From NCBI RefSeq assembly GCF_001431205.1, contig NZ_LGPC01000011.1, positions 527,596 through 591,595 of the forward strand: a stretch of 64,000 nucleotides of DNA, in the 5' to 3' direction. The stretch's first letter is position 1; the number at the start of each line of letters is the position of its first letter. The notes under the pieces were generated by a model. The model was not told the DNA's origin, made no database searches, and was given only the letters and a program-made list of their open reading frames with translations. Positions 31,560 through 42,268 of the stretch are shown in pieces. The stretch is from Staphylococcus sp. NAM3COL9 (GTDB taxonomy: Bacteria; Bacillota; Bacilli; Staphylococcales; Staphylococcaceae). A program made the position numbers and the translations under genes.

Positions 31560-32237
31560 TCAGTCAATATACCCTTCTTCAACCATGCTTAAATAAGTAT
31601 GGTCACCTATAATAATGTGGTCTAATAAATCAATCCCTAATAATCGCCCACATTCTTTTAATCTTTCAGTAGTTTTAATATCTTCATTCGAAGGAGTAAC
31701 ATCGCCAGAGGGATGATTGTGTAGCACAATAATAGCATTACTTGCACTTTTAACAGCTTCACTAAATATTTCTCGTGGATGTACAATTGAACTGTTTAAA
31801 GTGCCAACAAATATAGTTTTTTGTTTAATAACTACGTTTTTAGAATTTAAAAATAGCGCTATAAATTTCTCTTGGGTCAAATGCTCCATTTTGCCCATCA
31901 TGAAATCCGCGACATCTTTAGGACTTAAAATTTGAATCTTATCATCTACACTACCTGAATGCATGCGTTCTCCTAACTCAAACGCTGCTTTCAAAATAAG
32001 CGCTTTATATAAACCTACACCTTTGATTTTATTTAAGTCACTAATAGATAACATTTTTAATTCTTTTAAGCTATCAACTGTCTTCAACAATTCGTTTGCA
32101 ATATCTAAACTCGAGCTCCCTTTTCGACCAGTATTTATTAGTATGGCTAATAACTCAGCATGTGATAAATGCGAGGCACCATGGCTTAACAAACGTTCTC
32201 TCGGCTTCTGATTATCTGCAAGTTCATTTATTCTCAA
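31560..32237 (-). CDS. radC: RadC-family protein (JAMM domain)
   Basis: 225 residues. Helix-hairpin-helix part in the first third ([10 protein letters not shown]) and a C-terminal JAMM/MPN metal-binding domain with [16 protein letters not shown]. The name implies DNA repair, but that role has been withdrawn in E. coli and function is open. The start is a TTG at 32235-32237 (RINELADN follows) with AGGGGTGGG 7 nt upstream. TTG overlaps the stop of the prepilin peptidase gene by 4 nt (TTGA), so radC is translationally coupled to it. Confidence 0.93.
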   Translation of the reverse strand: MRINELADNQKPRERLLSHGASHLSHAELLAILINTGRKGSSSLDIANELLKTVDSLKELKMLSISDLNKIKGVGLYKALILKAAFELGERMHSGSVDDKIQILSPKDVADFMMGKMEHLTQEKFIALFLNSKNVVIKQKTIFVGTLNSSIVHPREIFSEAVKSASNAIIVLHNHPSGDVTPSNEDIKTTERLKECGRLLGIDLLDHIIIGDHTYLSMVEEGYID

Positions 32238-32938
32238 ATAAGACCCACCCCTAAAGTTAAATATTGATGAGATATTATTGTTAAATTAAAAGCAACAAAA
32301 ATAAAAGGTATAAGTGGGGTTTTTTGTTTTATATTACGAAAAAATATCATACTAACTAAAGCAAAAACGCCTCCACAAATAAACGTGAAAAGCATTGTTA
32401 ACACAAAATATGGATATGGTAATAAATAAGATAGCAATGAAAAGAGAAGTATGTCACCATAACCAATCCCGTGACGTACTAAAAAATAGAAAAAGTGCAA
32501 TACCGTAGTCATGATTATGCAGTGGTATACATTACCTTGTGTAATAAAGTAGGAACATAACGAAAATATAATATACAGAGGGAGGGGCAACGCAAAAGTT
32601 TTAATGTCATACATAGTAAATACAAGTAGAAATATATAAATAAGTAAAAAAGTGGCTTGATCTAAAGGGATTGATAAATAAGAAAGTACAAATGCAGGAG
32701 CAATAGATAAAAATTCTCCAATTAAATATAAAGAACTCAACTTACTTTGGCAGCAACTGCTCCTCCCTTTTAAACACAAAAAGCTTATAATTGGTATCAT
32801 TTCGGTGAATTTAAGCCCTCTATGACAATAATCACAACGGGAACGTAAGACAAAGTAATTTAACTTTAATTGATTCACATAGCTCAACTGATATAAATAA
32901 CTAAATAGAACTGGACATAATAAAAGTTGTTTAATCAT
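32234..32938 (-). CDS. comC: Type IV prepilin peptidase (ComC/PilD type)
   Basis: 234 residues, six or seven membrane segments. Seen: N-terminal cysteine region [10 protein letters not shown] with a later CC, and the two aspartates of the A24 aspartyl peptidase: one in [10 protein letters not shown], one in GIGYGD. It would cleave and methylate competence pseudopilins (ComG proteins), whose genes are not in this window. Ends coupled to radC. AGGAGG precedes the ATG. Confidence 0.9.
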   Translation of the reverse strand: MIKQLLLCPVLFSYLYQLSYVNQLKLNYFVLRSRCDYCHRGLKFTEMIPIISFLCLKGRSSCCQSKLSSLYLIGEFLSIAPAFVLSYLSIPLDQATFLLIYIFLLVFTMYDIKTFALPLPLYIIFSLCSYFITQGNVYHCIIMTTVLHFFYFLVRHGIGYGDILLFSLLSYLLPYPYFVLTMLFTFICGGVFALVSMIFFRNIKQKTPLIPFIFVAFNLTIISHQYLTLGVGLI

Positions 32939-33247
32939 TGATCTACCTCCTTATAAAAATTATATCACGTCCGTTTTAACTTAATAACAAAATTATCACT
33001 TAGTTAAAATTTTCAATTGTAAGTTTGTTAAAATAAAATTTCAGTATACAAAAAGCGCAATAACCACTACAATTTAAATGGATAATCATTTAAATAAAAT
33101 AGAGATTACGCGCTTATGTATAATAATTATATGTACATTTAACTATGAAACACAGTAAGACACAATCAGCCCCTCTGTATTCATTAATTAAAATGTTATG
33201 TGTTGTTGTTAATTATTAATAAGAAAGTTAATCATCATTTTTCGATA
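32939..33247. other. Gap between comC and the squalene-synthase-like gene
   Basis: 309 bp, AT-rich. The only structure is a large nested inverted repeat (33051-33117). No gene is seen. The comC promoter should be near 32950-33000. Confidence 0.5.
33051..33117 (-). terminator. Large nested inverted repeat, probable terminator
   Basis: Outer arms AAGCGC (33053-33058) and GCGCTT (33110-33115) enclose a perfect 9-bp inner stem ATTTAAATG/CATTTAAAT (33072-33095). On the minus strand it ends GCGCTTTTTG. It lies about 130 nt after the squalene-synthase-like gene, farther than usual. Confidence 0.55.
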
Positions 33248-34066
33248 CTATTTTTTCTTAACTTCTTCCACTGTTTCTTCCACTTCTTCTCGTGTTATTT
33301 TTTCACGGCCATTTTGCATAGCTTTTAAAGATTTATGTGCAAGCGCTAAAGGTAAACGGACAAATAATATAATCGTCCTCTTATGGATTGAATCAATATA
33401 CGCGTCTGCTTTTGATAAGTTTTCATCTGCATAATCAAAAAGATCTGCACGACTCCAACCGTCCGGTACAAAACTCACACCACGTTCATCTAAATCTTCT
33501 TTCTCATTTCGTAAAATATTGACGGCTTGCAGTCCACGTCCATAACAAATGGCTAAATCGTGATCTGTTTTTTCACCAGCACACAATTCCCATAGTTCTG
33601 ACAGCATGACACCAACACGTCCTGCAACGTAATATGTATATTCATCTAAATCTTCTCGTGTATGAACATCCCAGTTTGCTTTCGCCCATTTAGCCATGCC
33701 GAATGCCATCTCGCTCGAAGAATCTAAAACGATTGGCAAAGTTCTATCGGGACATGCGTCTATCCACTCACTTAAACGGAGTGTAACTTCAGGCATGATA
33801 TCTTTCACAGGACTAAGAATCTCTAGATATTTTTCTTCATCGAAAGGTTCTTTAAATAATTCACTCACTTGCATTAAAATTTTATATTTTAAATCATTAT
33901 CTACTTCTTCATGATCCTCAATCTCATCAATTGCTCGTAGTATTAAGTATGCAGATGCTACTGAGTGTTTTAATTCTTTTTCTAAAAAGGTAATCGGAAT
34001 ATAAAATGTACGACTTGTTTCTTTTAGTACGCGCATTGCATCCTTTGGAAATTTCTTTTCTGTCAT
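33248..34066 (-). CDS. Squalene/phytoene synthase family protein
   Basis: 272 residues, all-helical trans-prenyltransferase fold. First Asp motif DEIED (residues 47-51) is intact. YYVAGRVGVMLSELW (about 145-159) matches the family's conserved helix. The second motif, normally DxxED, reads NEKED (187-191): the first Asp is Asn. Members make squalene, dehydrosqualene or phytoene from two isoprenoid diphosphates; some Bacillus relatives act instead as farnesyl-diphosphate phosphatase. No desaturase (CrtN-like) or other carotenoid gene is near, so it is not a staphyloxanthin operon. GGGAGGGAAAG precedes the ATG. A lipid-microdomain role is possible but inferred. Confidence 0.82.
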   Translation of the reverse strand: MTEKKFPKDAMRVLKETSRTFYIPITFLEKELKHSVASAYLILRAIDEIEDHEEVDNDLKYKILMQVSELFKEPFDEEKYLEILSPVKDIMPEVTLRLSEWIDACPDRTLPIVLDSSSEMAFGMAKWAKANWDVHTREDLDEYTYYVAGRVGVMLSELWELCAGEKTDHDLAICYGRGLQAVNILRNEKEDLDERGVSFVPDGWSRADLFDYADENLSKADAYIDSIHKRTIILFVRLPLALAHKSLKAMQNGREKITREEVEETVEEVKKK

Positions 34067-34384
34067 GTTAATCTTTCCCTCCCTTTTTTAAATACTATCA
34101 TATTATCACAAATTAAAATAGGAATTGCTAAATAGATAAAATAACAACAATAATTATTTGTGTTAAACGATGTATTGATTAAAATTCATACAAATCATCG
34201 AACAAATCTTTACTTTTTAAAAATTTTCATAAAATTACTATATAAAAAAGCCAGTTACTTTTACATTAAAGTCAGAATAAATCATTAACCCTGACCCAAT
34301 AACGCTAAATAATAACTAGCTTTCTTATTGAGTAAATCTATATTTAATTAAAATCCGTTTAGATTCACTGCTGTTTAATAAAAT
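34067..34384. other. Gap between folC and the squalene-synthase-like gene
   Basis: 318 bp, AT-rich. No gene or structured element is seen. The promoter for the downstream minus-strand gene should be near 34070-34130 (ATAATATGATAG-like sequence). Confidence 0.5.
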
Positions 34385-35647
34385 TTAAAAATTAACTTTT
34401 GCTTTAACTTCACTAATAAAATATAAACTTCCAGTTATGATTAATCCATCACCTTCGTAAGTTTCAATAAACTTCACATAATCATCAACAAGTTCTTTTT
34501 GATCAAATCTTATTTCTTCAAAAATAGCGTCTTTAGTTAATGCTCGTGGAAAATCAAAATCAGTAACATAAAACGTTGAAGCGATTGTTTTAAGTTGATC
34601 TACCATCGTATTAATTGGTTTTCCTTTCACTGCAGAAAACAAGATATCCAAACGATCAACGTGGTAATAATCTTTCATTGTACTAATTAAAGCTTCTACA
34701 CTTTCAACATTATGTGCGCCATCAACAATCATCAAGGGCTTTTCTTTAACTTGCTCAATTCTCCCTGTCCAGCTTACTGATTCAATACCATCTATCATCT
34801 TATTGAAATCTAAATCAACAATGCCTGATTCGTTTAGTTCAATAAGTGCAGTTATTGCTAAAGCTGCGTTTTCTTTTTGATGCTCGCCCAACATATTTAA
34901 TAGTAAGGTTTCTAATTCATAGTCTTTATAACGATAAGTAAATTCTTCTCCTTGTGAAACGATACTAATATCGCGATCAAACTCTATGCCTTCAGTATTC
35001 TGTTGCTCCACGCAACCACGAATCACTTTAAGCGCATCTGCATTTTTCACTGCATAGATGATTGGTGTGTCAGGTTTGACGATTGCACCTTTATCTTTTG
35101 CTATGTCAGTATAAGTATCTCCTAGAATTTCAATATGATCTAGTCCTATACTTGTGAGAATTGTTAATATCGGTTTAAAAACGTTCGTCGAATCATTCTT
35201 AATCCCTAACCCCGCTTCAACTATTACAAAATCAACTGGATGTATTTCACCAAAATATAAAAACATCATCGTAGTAATGATTTCAAATTCAGTGGCTGTT
35301 CCAAGCTCTGTTTCAACTTCTAATGCTTCACTTATTGGTTTTACTTTTTGAACTAATTCAACAATATTGTCATCACTAATCGGTATCCCATTTAAACTTA
35401 TACGCTCATTAAAGGTTTCAATAAATGGCGAAGTAAAAGTACCAACTTCATATCCATTATCAACAAGTGCTGATCTTAAATATGCAACTGTGGATCCTTT
35501 TCCATTCGTGCCACCTACATGAATACCATTTATATTAAATTGAGGATTGTTTAATCGTTCCAACATCCATTCCATACGCTTAACGCCTGGTTTAATGCCA
35601 AATTTAGTTCTTTCATGTATCCAATATAAGCTATCTAGGTAATTCAT
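34385..35647 (-). CDS. folC: Folylpolyglutamate/dihydrofolate synthase
   Basis: 420 residues of the Mur-ligase superfamily. Seen: P-loop GGTNGKGSTVAYL (about residues 43-52), TSPFIETFNERI, GTATEFEI, GLGIKNDSTN, and DGAHNVESV in the C-terminal domain. It adds glutamate to dihydropteroate/folates. Begins 11 bp after valS, so valS-folC share the Val T-box transcript, as in Bacillus. Confidence 0.96.
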   Translation of the reverse strand: MNYLDSLYWIHERTKFGIKPGVKRMEWMLERLNNPQFNINGIHVGGTNGKGSTVAYLRSALVDNGYEVGTFTSPFIETFNERISLNGIPISDDNIVELVQKVKPISEALEVETELGTATEFEIITTMMFLYFGEIHPVDFVIVEAGLGIKNDSTNVFKPILTILTSIGLDHIEILGDTYTDIAKDKGAIVKPDTPIIYAVKNADALKVIRGCVEQQNTEGIEFDRDISIVSQGEEFTYRYKDYELETLLLNMLGEHQKENAALAITALIELNESGIVDLDFNKMIDGIESVSWTGRIEQVKEKPLMIVDGAHNVESVEALISTMKDYYHVDRLDILFSAVKGKPINTMVDQLKTIASTFYVTDFDFPRALTKDAIFEEIRFDQKELVDDYVKFIETYEGDGLIITGSLYFISEVKAKVNF

Positions 35648-35658
35648 GTTTAGGACTC

Positions 35659-38289
35659 CTATGCTTTTAATTGATTAATTCGTAATTTAACACCCTCGTA
35701 TTTTTCTTGATACGTTTGTTTTTTCTCACGCTCTTCATTGATTACTTTTTCAGGTGCTTTATTAACGAAGTTATCGTTTGCTAATTTTTTATTAACACGA
35801 TCCAATTCTTTTTCCCATTTCCCAAGTTCATGTTCTAATCTTTCAATCTCTTTATCCATATCGATTAAACCTTCAAGTGGTAAGACAACTTCACCAGCTG
35901 TAGTAATAGATGTCATTGCTTTTTCAGGTATTACAACTGCTGTATCGATTGTAAGTTCACTAGGATGACAGAATCTATCTATATAATTTGAATTATTTAA
36001 TAGCGTATCTTTAATATTTTCATCTTTTACTTTAATGAAAATAGGTATTGCTTTAGATAATGGTGTATTTACTTCCAAGCGTGATTGTCTAACAGATTTA
36101 ATTATTTCAACCAGTTGTTGCATCGTTTCTTTACTTTCATCAAAAATCAACGCATCGTTCACTTTAGGCCAAGGCGCATTAACAATTGTTTCACCTTCAT
36201 GTGGCAGATTTTGCCAAATTTGTTCAGTAACAAATGGCATGAATGGGTGTAACATTCTCATTGTATTATCTAAAACATAAGTTAGTACAGAACGCGTTAC
36301 TTGTTTTTGTGCTTCATCATCGCTATTCATTGGTATTTTACTCATTTCAATATACCAATCACAGAAATCATCCCAAATGAAGTTATAAAGCGTACGCCCA
36401 ACTTCACCAAACTCATACTTGTCACTTAAATCCGTAACGTTAGCAATCGTTTCATTTAAACGGGTTAAAATCCATTTATCTGCTAGTGATAGATTACCTG
36501 ATAAGTCTACATCTTCCACTTTAAAGTCATCGCCAATATTCATTAAACTAAATCGAGCTGCATTCCAAATTTTATTGATAAAATTCCATACAGATTCAAC
36601 TTTTTCAGTAGAATAACGTAAATCATGACCTGGTGAAGATCCAGTTGCTAAGAAATATCTTAGACTATCTGCACCATACTCATCGATAACATCCATTGGA
36701 TCAACACCATTACCTAGAGATTTACTCATTTTACGTCCATCTTCTGCACGAACCAATCCATGTAATAATACATCATCGAATGGACGTTTTCCAGTAAATT
36801 CTAATCCTTGGAAGATCATTCTTGCCACCCAGAAGAAGATAATGTCATAACCAGTAACTAATGCATTCGTTGGGAAGTAGCGTTGGAAGTCTTCAGCTTC
36901 AACATCTGGCCAACCTAACGTTGAAAATGGCCATAATGCACTAGAGAACCATGTGTCTAATACATCTTCATCTTGTGTCCAATTTTCAATATCTTCTGGT
37001 GCTGCTTCGCCGACATAAATTTCGCCAGTTTCATTGTGATACCATGCAGGAATTTGATGTCCCCACCATAATTGACGTGAAATTGTCCAATCTCTAATTT
37101 CTTCCATCCAACGGTTAAATGTTTTTTCAAATCTTGCAGGTACAAAATCGATTCTATCATCTGTTTTTTGATTATCTAATGCTTGCTCTGCTAAAGGTTT
37201 CATTTTTACAAACCACTGTGTAGATAAATAAGGTTCTACAACTGCACCAGAACGTTCAGAATGACCAACAGAATGTTCATGCTCTTCTATTTTAATAACT
37301 AAACCTTCAGACTTTAAATCTTTTACAAGCTGTTCACGACAGTCAAATCTATCGAAACCTTCGTATTTACCAGCTTTGTCATTCATTTTACCAGATTCAT
37401 CCATTACAATAATGCGCTCTAAGTCATGACGATTACCGATTTCAAAGTCATTTGGATCATGCGCAGGTGTCACTTTCATTGCCCCACTACCAAATTCAAT
37501 ATCCACATAATCGTCTGCTAAGATAGGCAATTCTCTACCAAGTATAGGTAAAATAACTTTTTTACCTATGATATCTTTATAACGATCATCATTAGGATTT
37601 ACAACAATCGCAGTATCACCTAACATTGTTTCAGGACGCGTCGTAGCGATTTCTATATACCCTTCGCCATCTGCATAAGGGTATTTAAAATGATAGAATT
37701 TACCTTGTACGTCTTCATGAATAACTTCAATATCTGATAATGCAGTACGAGCGATAGGATCCCAGTTTATAATATATTCTCCACGATAGATTAAATCTTT
37801 TTTATACATATCAACGAATACTTTATTAACTGCTTTACTCAATCCATCATCCAATGTAAATCTTTCTCTACTGTAATCTAAACCTAATCCTAGTTTGGCC
37901 CACTGTTTTCTAATAAATGTAGCATATTCTTCTTTCCAGTCCCACGCTTGTTCAAGGAATTTTTCACGTCCTAAATCATGACGAGATAATCCTTGTTCAT
38001 TTAATTTAGCTTCTACTTTTGCTTGTGTTGCTATACCAGCATGGTCCATACCAGGTAAATATAAAGTATCATAACCTTGCATACGTTTCATACGTGTAAG
38101 TATATCTTGTAACGTTGTATCCCATGCATGCCCTAGATGTAATTTACCAGTTACATTGGGTGGTGGAATAACAATTGTGTATGTTTCTTTTTTATTATCT
38201 TCAGACGCTTTAAAATAGCCTTTATCAAGCCATTCTTCATAGCGCCCAGACTCAACTTCGTTCGGATTATATTTTGGTTTCATTTCCAT
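35659..38289 (-). CDS. valS: Valyl-tRNA synthetase
   Basis: 876 residues, same length as S. aureus ValRS. Class I signature [14 protein letters not shown] (HIGH type, about 42-55), CP1 editing domain ([12 protein letters not shown]), KMSKS motif [10 protein letters not shown], anticodon-binding helices, and a C-terminal coiled coil of about 65 residues. AAGGAGG precedes the ATG. Controlled by the T-box leader just upstream. Confidence 0.98.
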   Translation of the reverse strand: MEMKPKYNPNEVESGRYEEWLDKGYFKASEDNKKETYTIVIPPPNVTGKLHLGHAWDTTLQDILTRMKRMQGYDTLYLPGMDHAGIATQAKVEAKLNEQGLSRHDLGREKFLEQAWDWKEEYATFIRKQWAKLGLGLDYSRERFTLDDGLSKAVNKVFVDMYKKDLIYRGEYIINWDPIARTALSDIEVIHEDVQGKFYHFKYPYADGEGYIEIATTRPETMLGDTAIVVNPNDDRYKDIIGKKVILPILGRELPILADDYVDIEFGSGAMKVTPAHDPNDFEIGNRHDLERIIVMDESGKMNDKAGKYEGFDRFDCREQLVKDLKSEGLVIKIEEHEHSVGHSERSGAVVEPYLSTQWFVKMKPLAEQALDNQKTDDRIDFVPARFEKTFNRWMEEIRDWTISRQLWWGHQIPAWYHNETGEIYVGEAAPEDIENWTQDEDVLDTWFSSALWPFSTLGWPDVEAEDFQRYFPTNALVTGYDIIFFWVARMIFQGLEFTGKRPFDDVLLHGLVRAEDGRKMSKSLGNGVDPMDVIDEYGADSLRYFLATGSSPGHDLRYSTEKVESVWNFINKIWNAARFSLMNIGDDFKVEDVDLSGNLSLADKWILTRLNETIANVTDLSDKYEFGEVGRTLYNFIWDDFCDWYIEMSKIPMNSDDEAQKQVTRSVLTYVLDNTMRMLHPFMPFVTEQIWQNLPHEGETIVNAPWPKVNDALIFDESKETMQQLVEIIKSVRQSRLEVNTPLSKAIPIFIKVKDENIKDTLLNNSNYIDRFCHPSELTIDTAVVIPEKAMTSITTAGEVVLPLEGLIDMDKEIERLEHELGKWEKELDRVNKKLANDNFVNKAPEKVINEEREKKQTYQEKYEGVKLRINQLKA

Positions 38290-38307
38290 TCGTTAAAATC
38301 CTCCTTA

Positions 38308-38585
38308 AAATAAAAAAACCGCCCTATAAATATATAGGACGGATTTCCCGTGGTACCACCTAAATTCAAGAAATTAGTTCACTAATTTCAAGCACTTAAA
38401 ATTATGATTAACGCTCAAACACGCTTCAACCTATTTTACAAACAATTATATTGCAGTATTTCAGCTAAAGTTCAATGTGGGCTACTTTCAATAAGTTAAA
38501 CTGTACATTTTCAGCACACATGTACTCTCTGATAAATCTAAGCCTATTTACTCTTCCCAGTAGACAATATTTCTTTACTTAATTA
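38308..38585 (-). promoter_or_regulatory. T-box leader of valS-folC
   Basis: T-box motif AGGTGGTACCACGGG on the minus strand (38347-38361) is followed by a terminator hairpin CCGTCCTATA/TATAGGGCGG (38312-38344) with seven T. A TTGACT box and TATAAT/TATACT-like sequences lie just upstream (38582-38612), in the region shared with the divergent tag promoter. Uncharged tRNA-Val is the expected inducer, by gene context. Confidence 0.93.
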
Positions 38586-38632
38586 TAGTATAATGGATGT
38601 TAAGATAAGTCAATGGAATGGAGTGAAAATAT

Positions 38633-39211
38633 ATGAATGAATGCGCATTTGGCACAAATGATCCAACCTACCTCGAATATCATGATGAAGTGTGGGGTCA
38701 ACCACTTTATGATAGTTTGAAACTATTTAAACTGATGGCACTAGAATCACAACATGCTGGTCTTTATTGGTTAACAATTTTAAAGAAAAAAACATCTTAT
38801 GAAGAAGCTTTTTATGACTTTGATCCAGTGCTTATTTCTAAAATGACACCTAATGATATAGACCGCTTAATGACATTTCCTAATATCGTTCATAATAGGA
38901 AAAAAATAGAGGCCATCGTTGGACAAGCAAAAGGATATTTTGAAATAGAAAAAGACTTCGGAAGTTTTAGCGATTTTCTATGGTCATATGTAAATCACCA
39001 ACCTATCGATTGCGGATATACAAAGCCAAGTGATCGTATAACTGTAGACACACGCGCAACGGAATTATCGAAAACATTAAAACGTTATGGTTTTAAATTT
39101 TTAGGGCCAGTGACAGTCTATTCATTTTTAGAAGCTGCTGGTTTGTATAATGCACATATGCAAGCATGTCCTAATAATCCAAATCATTATCAAGGCATAG
39201 GCTTCAATTAG
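38633..39211 (+). CDS. tag: 3-methyladenine DNA glycosylase I
   Basis: 192 residues. The zinc ligands of Tag are visible: Cys4 (MNEC), His17 (YLEYHDEVWG) and a C-terminal HMQAC pair. It removes 3-methyladenine from DNA in base excision repair. A GGAG site lies before the ATG at 38633. It is transcribed divergently from the valS T-box leader and ends at a terminator about 105 nt downstream. Confidence 0.96.
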   Translation: MNECAFGTNDPTYLEYHDEVWGQPLYDSLKLFKLMALESQHAGLYWLTILKKKTSYEEAFYDFDPVLISKMTPNDIDRLMTFPNIVHNRKKIEAIVGQAKGYFEIEKDFGSFSDFLWSYVNHQPIDCGYTKPSDRITVDTRATELSKTLKRYGFKFLGPVTVYSFLEAAGLYNAHMQACPNNPNHYQGIGFN

Positions 39212-39316
39212 TCATAGGTTAATTACTCTCAAGAAAAGTTCGTTTTTTGATGTTTTCAGCATAATACAACAATATTCTACGCCTAAAAACCAAAATATTT
39301 CAATAGAAGATATATA

Positions 39317-39356
39317 AAATGCCAACAAATCCATAAGATTTTGTTGGCATTTTTAT
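39317..39356 (+). terminator. Terminator of tag
   Basis: ATGCCAACAAAAT-type arms (AATGCCAACAAA / TTTGTTGGCATT) followed by TTTTATTG on the plus strand. Confidence 0.85.
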
Positions 39357-39424
39357 TGTAAGTTCACAGGTAAAGAATCTATTTTTTAAAATGAATATTA
39401 AAGTGTTGAAAAATTTAAACCTTT

Positions 39425-39588
39425 TATAAATCTCGTCTTTTGTGACTATTTTTAATGATTTCTTTGTTTTTATACAATCTGATTATAAGTAAAGTCAATA
39501 GCATTGCAACAATAACCTTAACAATATCGTAGGTTAGTATGACATTGACCCATAGAAGAATGATGACCATTATATAAATAATTTTCAT
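39425..39588 (-). CDS. Possible small membrane protein (about 54 residues)
   Basis: Reading back from an ATG at 39586-39588 gives MKIIYIMVIILLWVNVILT, a second hydrophobic stretch, then a basic tail (KNSHKRRDL) ending near 39425. Hydrophobic pair plus basic tail looks protein-like. Against it: no ribosome site is visible, and my base count is one short of a whole number of codons, so the frame may break near 39480. Treat as tentative, possibly a decayed gene. Confidence 0.3.
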
Positions 39589-39803
39589 AAAATATATGTT
39601 AGAAATGCTTTGTTAGTTGTGACTTTTCTTTACTTTCTTGGCTCAAACGCTAGAGTCACTTAAACTAAAAAGTTATTTGATATGTCTATATCACATTTTC
39701 TAACACGGTTTCACCCTCTCTATAACATCATATTGTCTATAAAAGTCGTAATATATCATTGTGATGCTATTGTTCAATTTTCTAATTAAAAAATACCATC
39801 TGT

Positions 39804-40874
39804 TTATTTAAGTTTTTTTTCACGATATTTCAAGAACTCGTTTATCGCTGGTGCAATTAAGAATAAAATAAAGAATATTCTAAAGATATGGTAACTAGAA
39901 ATCAATGCGACATCCGCACCTGTTTCTAACGCCACTATAACAATTTGACTCATACCACCTGGAGCAGCGCCCAAGAACAATTCATTTACTGAATGAGTCG
40001 AAAATGTAGAAATGATTAGCACCATTACGAAAGCTAATAATATGAGCAATGTATTTTGAAAAGCAATTGCGACGGCAATCCGCCCTTTCATCTGATCTAA
40101 TAATAGTGCAATTTGAACGCCAATTCTAATCATATAAATAACTTGTGCACCTGCAATAATATAATTATCTAATGTAAAGTTAGCACCTGTCAACAAATTC
40201 CAACATATTAACACAAGAATCGGTGCAAGTATCTGTTTTGTCGGAAAATTAATTTTACCCATTACGATATATACAGCGATTACAGCTAATGTCAAAAAGA
40301 TAATACTAGAAATCGATAAAGCATCTGTTAATGTTGCTGTAACTTCAGATCCACCGGTTGCTAATTCTTGTGAGTCTTTAAAAAAATATGAAATAAAAGG
40401 CACAAGAATAACCACAAATATAATTCTCGAAGTTTGAGTCAAACTCACTACCATAATATCTGCTTTTTTATTTTCCTCGGCCATAATCAACATTTGACTC
40501 AACGCACCTGGAATGACACTAAGTATTGCTGTTTCAGTATTCACTTTTGCTATTTTTTTGAAAAAATAAGCAATGATTAATGCGAGACCAAGCAGTAATA
40601 CAGTAATTATTACAATGGTAAACCAATCATCTTTAATATCTAAAATAACCTCTTTAGTGAAAGTAGAGCCAATTTGAACACCTAATAACACTAAACCAAT
40701 CTGACTTAGCCAAAATGGCCAATTTACTTCTAAATGCAAATACCTTACACAGATAACACTGGCAATAATAGGACCAAACATAAATGGCAATAATATGTGG
40801 GCTGCATTAAGTATAAAACTTAAAAATAAAGATAACGCTAAAACGATGATATTGTTTCTTAATTGCTTACTCAT
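39804..40874 (-). CDS. AbrB-family integral membrane protein (putative transporter)
   Basis: 356 residues from the ATG at 40874, or 368 from one at 40910; neither has a strong ribosome site. Ten or eleven membrane segments in two homologous halves; each half carries a G-A-x-S-Q-M or G-G-M-S-Q-I repeat (SVIPGALSQMLIMAEE and GAAPGGMSQIVIVALE). This is the membrane 'AbrB duplication' family (once labelled putative ammonia monooxygenase); it is unrelated to the DNA-binding AbrB. Substrate unknown. Sits alone between tag and the hem operon. Confidence 0.82.
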   Translation of the reverse strand: MSKQLRNNIIVLALSLFLSFILNAAHILLPFMFGPIIASVICVRYLHLEVNWPFWLSQIGLVLLGVQIGSTFTKEVILDIKDDWFTIVIITVLLLGLALIIAYFFKKIAKVNTETAILSVIPGALSQMLIMAEENKKADIMVVSLTQTSRIIFVVILVPFISYFFKDSQELATGGSEVTATLTDALSISSIIFLTLAVIAVYIVMGKINFPTKQILAPILVLICWNLLTGANFTLDNYIIAGAQVIYMIRIGVQIALLLDQMKGRIAVAIAFQNTLLILLAFVMVLIISTFSTHSVNELFLGAAPGGMSQIVIVALETGADVALISSYHIFRIFFILFLIAPAINEFLKYREKKLK

Positions 40875-40924
40875 GTACTCACAACTTTCATAGGAATCAT
40901 TATACTTCATAGTCCTTTACATAT

Positions 40925-40960
40925 AAAAGCGCCCGATCAACACCGTGGTTGTTCGGGCTA
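40925..40960 (-). terminator. Terminator of the hem operon
   Basis: GCCCGAACAACC / GTTGATCGGGC arms followed on the minus strand by GCTTTT, 10 nt after the hemL stop. Confidence 0.85.
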
Positions 40961-40970
40961 AAAATAAACT

Positions 40971-42254
40971 TTATACAATTCGACTTAGAGCAATATCAAA
41001 TGCTTGTATTGTTTGTTCAATATCAGCTTCTGTATGTGCTGTTGAAAGAAATGTTCCTTCAAATTGGGAAGGCGGTAAGAATACGCCTTCTTTTGCCATT
41101 TCTCTATACATTTGACTAAACATTTCTAAGTCACTTTTATTTGCTTGTTCAAAGTTTGTAACCGGCCCTGCATTTATGAAATATCCTATCATAGAACCAG
41201 CACGATTTACAGTGATTGGCACATGATGTTTTGCAAAGACCTCTTTCAAACCTTCTTCTAATTTGTCACCTAATTTATTAAAATAATCATATGATTCAGG
41301 AGTTAATTGAATTAATGTTTCATAACCGCTCGTCATAGCTAATGGATTACCTGATAGCGTACCAGCTTGATAAATATCACCAGTTGGTGCAATTTGATCC
41401 ATAATTTCTTTTTTACCACCAATGGCACCGACAGGCAAGCCACCACCAATTACTTTACCTAAACAAGTTAAATCTGGTGTGACATTAAAGTAACCTTGCG
41501 CACAATTGTACCCAACTCTAAATCCTGTCATCACTTCATCAAAAATAAGCAATGAACCATATTCTGTAGTGATGTCTCTTAAACCTTGTAAAAATCCTTC
41601 AACTGGAGGTACTACCCCCATATTACCAGCTACAGGTTCTACTATTACGCCAGCAATATCGTCACCAAATTCTTCAAATGCAACTTTTAACGCATCTAAG
41701 TCATTATATGGAACTGTGATTGTATTTTTCGCAATACCTTCAGGCACTCCTGGAGAATCAGGCAAACCAAGCGTTGCAACGCCGGATCCTGCTTTGATTA
41801 ATAGTGAGTCACTATGACCATGATAACAACCGATAAATTTAATGATTTTATTACGACCAGTATAACCACGTGCTAAACGCAGTGTATCAAGTGTTGCTTC
41901 AGTACCTGATGATACCATACGTATTTTTTCAATAGATGGCACACGATCGATAACGAGTTCAGCTAATTTATTTTCTTGTAGTGTGGAAGCGCCAAAACTT
42001 GTACCATTATCCACTGCTTCATGAATTTTATCAATTACCTGCTTGTTTTTATGTCCTAAAATTAAAGGCCCCCAACTTAGAACATAATCGATGTACTCAT
42101 TACCATCAATATCATAAATTCTTGAACCTTCACCATGGTCCATAAATATTGCTGGTGTATCTACTGATTTAAAAGCTCTTACTGGACTATTGACACCACC
42201 GGGCATCAATTGTTCAGCTTTTACCATCGCCTTTTCAGAATTAGTGTAACGCAT
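40971..42254 (-). CDS. hemL: Glutamate-1-semialdehyde 2,1-aminomutase
   Basis: 427 residues, class III PLP aminotransferase fold. Seen: [41 protein letters not shown] and the PLP lysine in [14 protein letters not shown]. It makes 5-aminolevulinate from glutamate-1-semialdehyde, the second step of the C5 pathway after HemA. Last gene of hemAXCDBL, 14 bp after hemB. A second GsaB-type paralogue may exist elsewhere in the genome. Confidence 0.97.
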   Translation of the reverse strand: MRYTNSEKAMVKAEQLMPGGVNSPVRAFKSVDTPAIFMDHGEGSRIYDIDGNEYIDYVLSWGPLILGHKNKQVIDKIHEAVDNGTSFGASTLQENKLAELVIDRVPSIEKIRMVSSGTEATLDTLRLARGYTGRNKIIKFIGCYHGHSDSLLIKAGSGVATLGLPDSPGVPEGIAKNTITVPYNDLDALKVAFEEFGDDIAGVIVEPVAGNMGVVPPVEGFLQGLRDITTEYGSLLIFDEVMTGFRVGYNCAQGYFNVTPDLTCLGKVIGGGLPVGAIGGKKEIMDQIAPTGDIYQAGTLSGNPLAMTSGYETLIQLTPESYDYFNKLGDKLEEGLKEVFAKHHVPITVNRAGSMIGYFINAGPVTNFEQANKSDLEMFSQMYREMAKEGVFLPPSQFEGTFLSTAHTEADIEQTIQAFDIALSRIV

Positions 42255-42268
42255 TCTATATAACCTCC

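Larger units (their letters stand above)
39212..39803. other. Gap between tag and the AbrB-type gene
   Basis: 592 bp. It holds the tag terminator (39317-39356) and a doubtful small membrane ORF on the minus strand (39425-39588). The part from 39600 to 39803 shows nothing. Confidence 0.5.
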
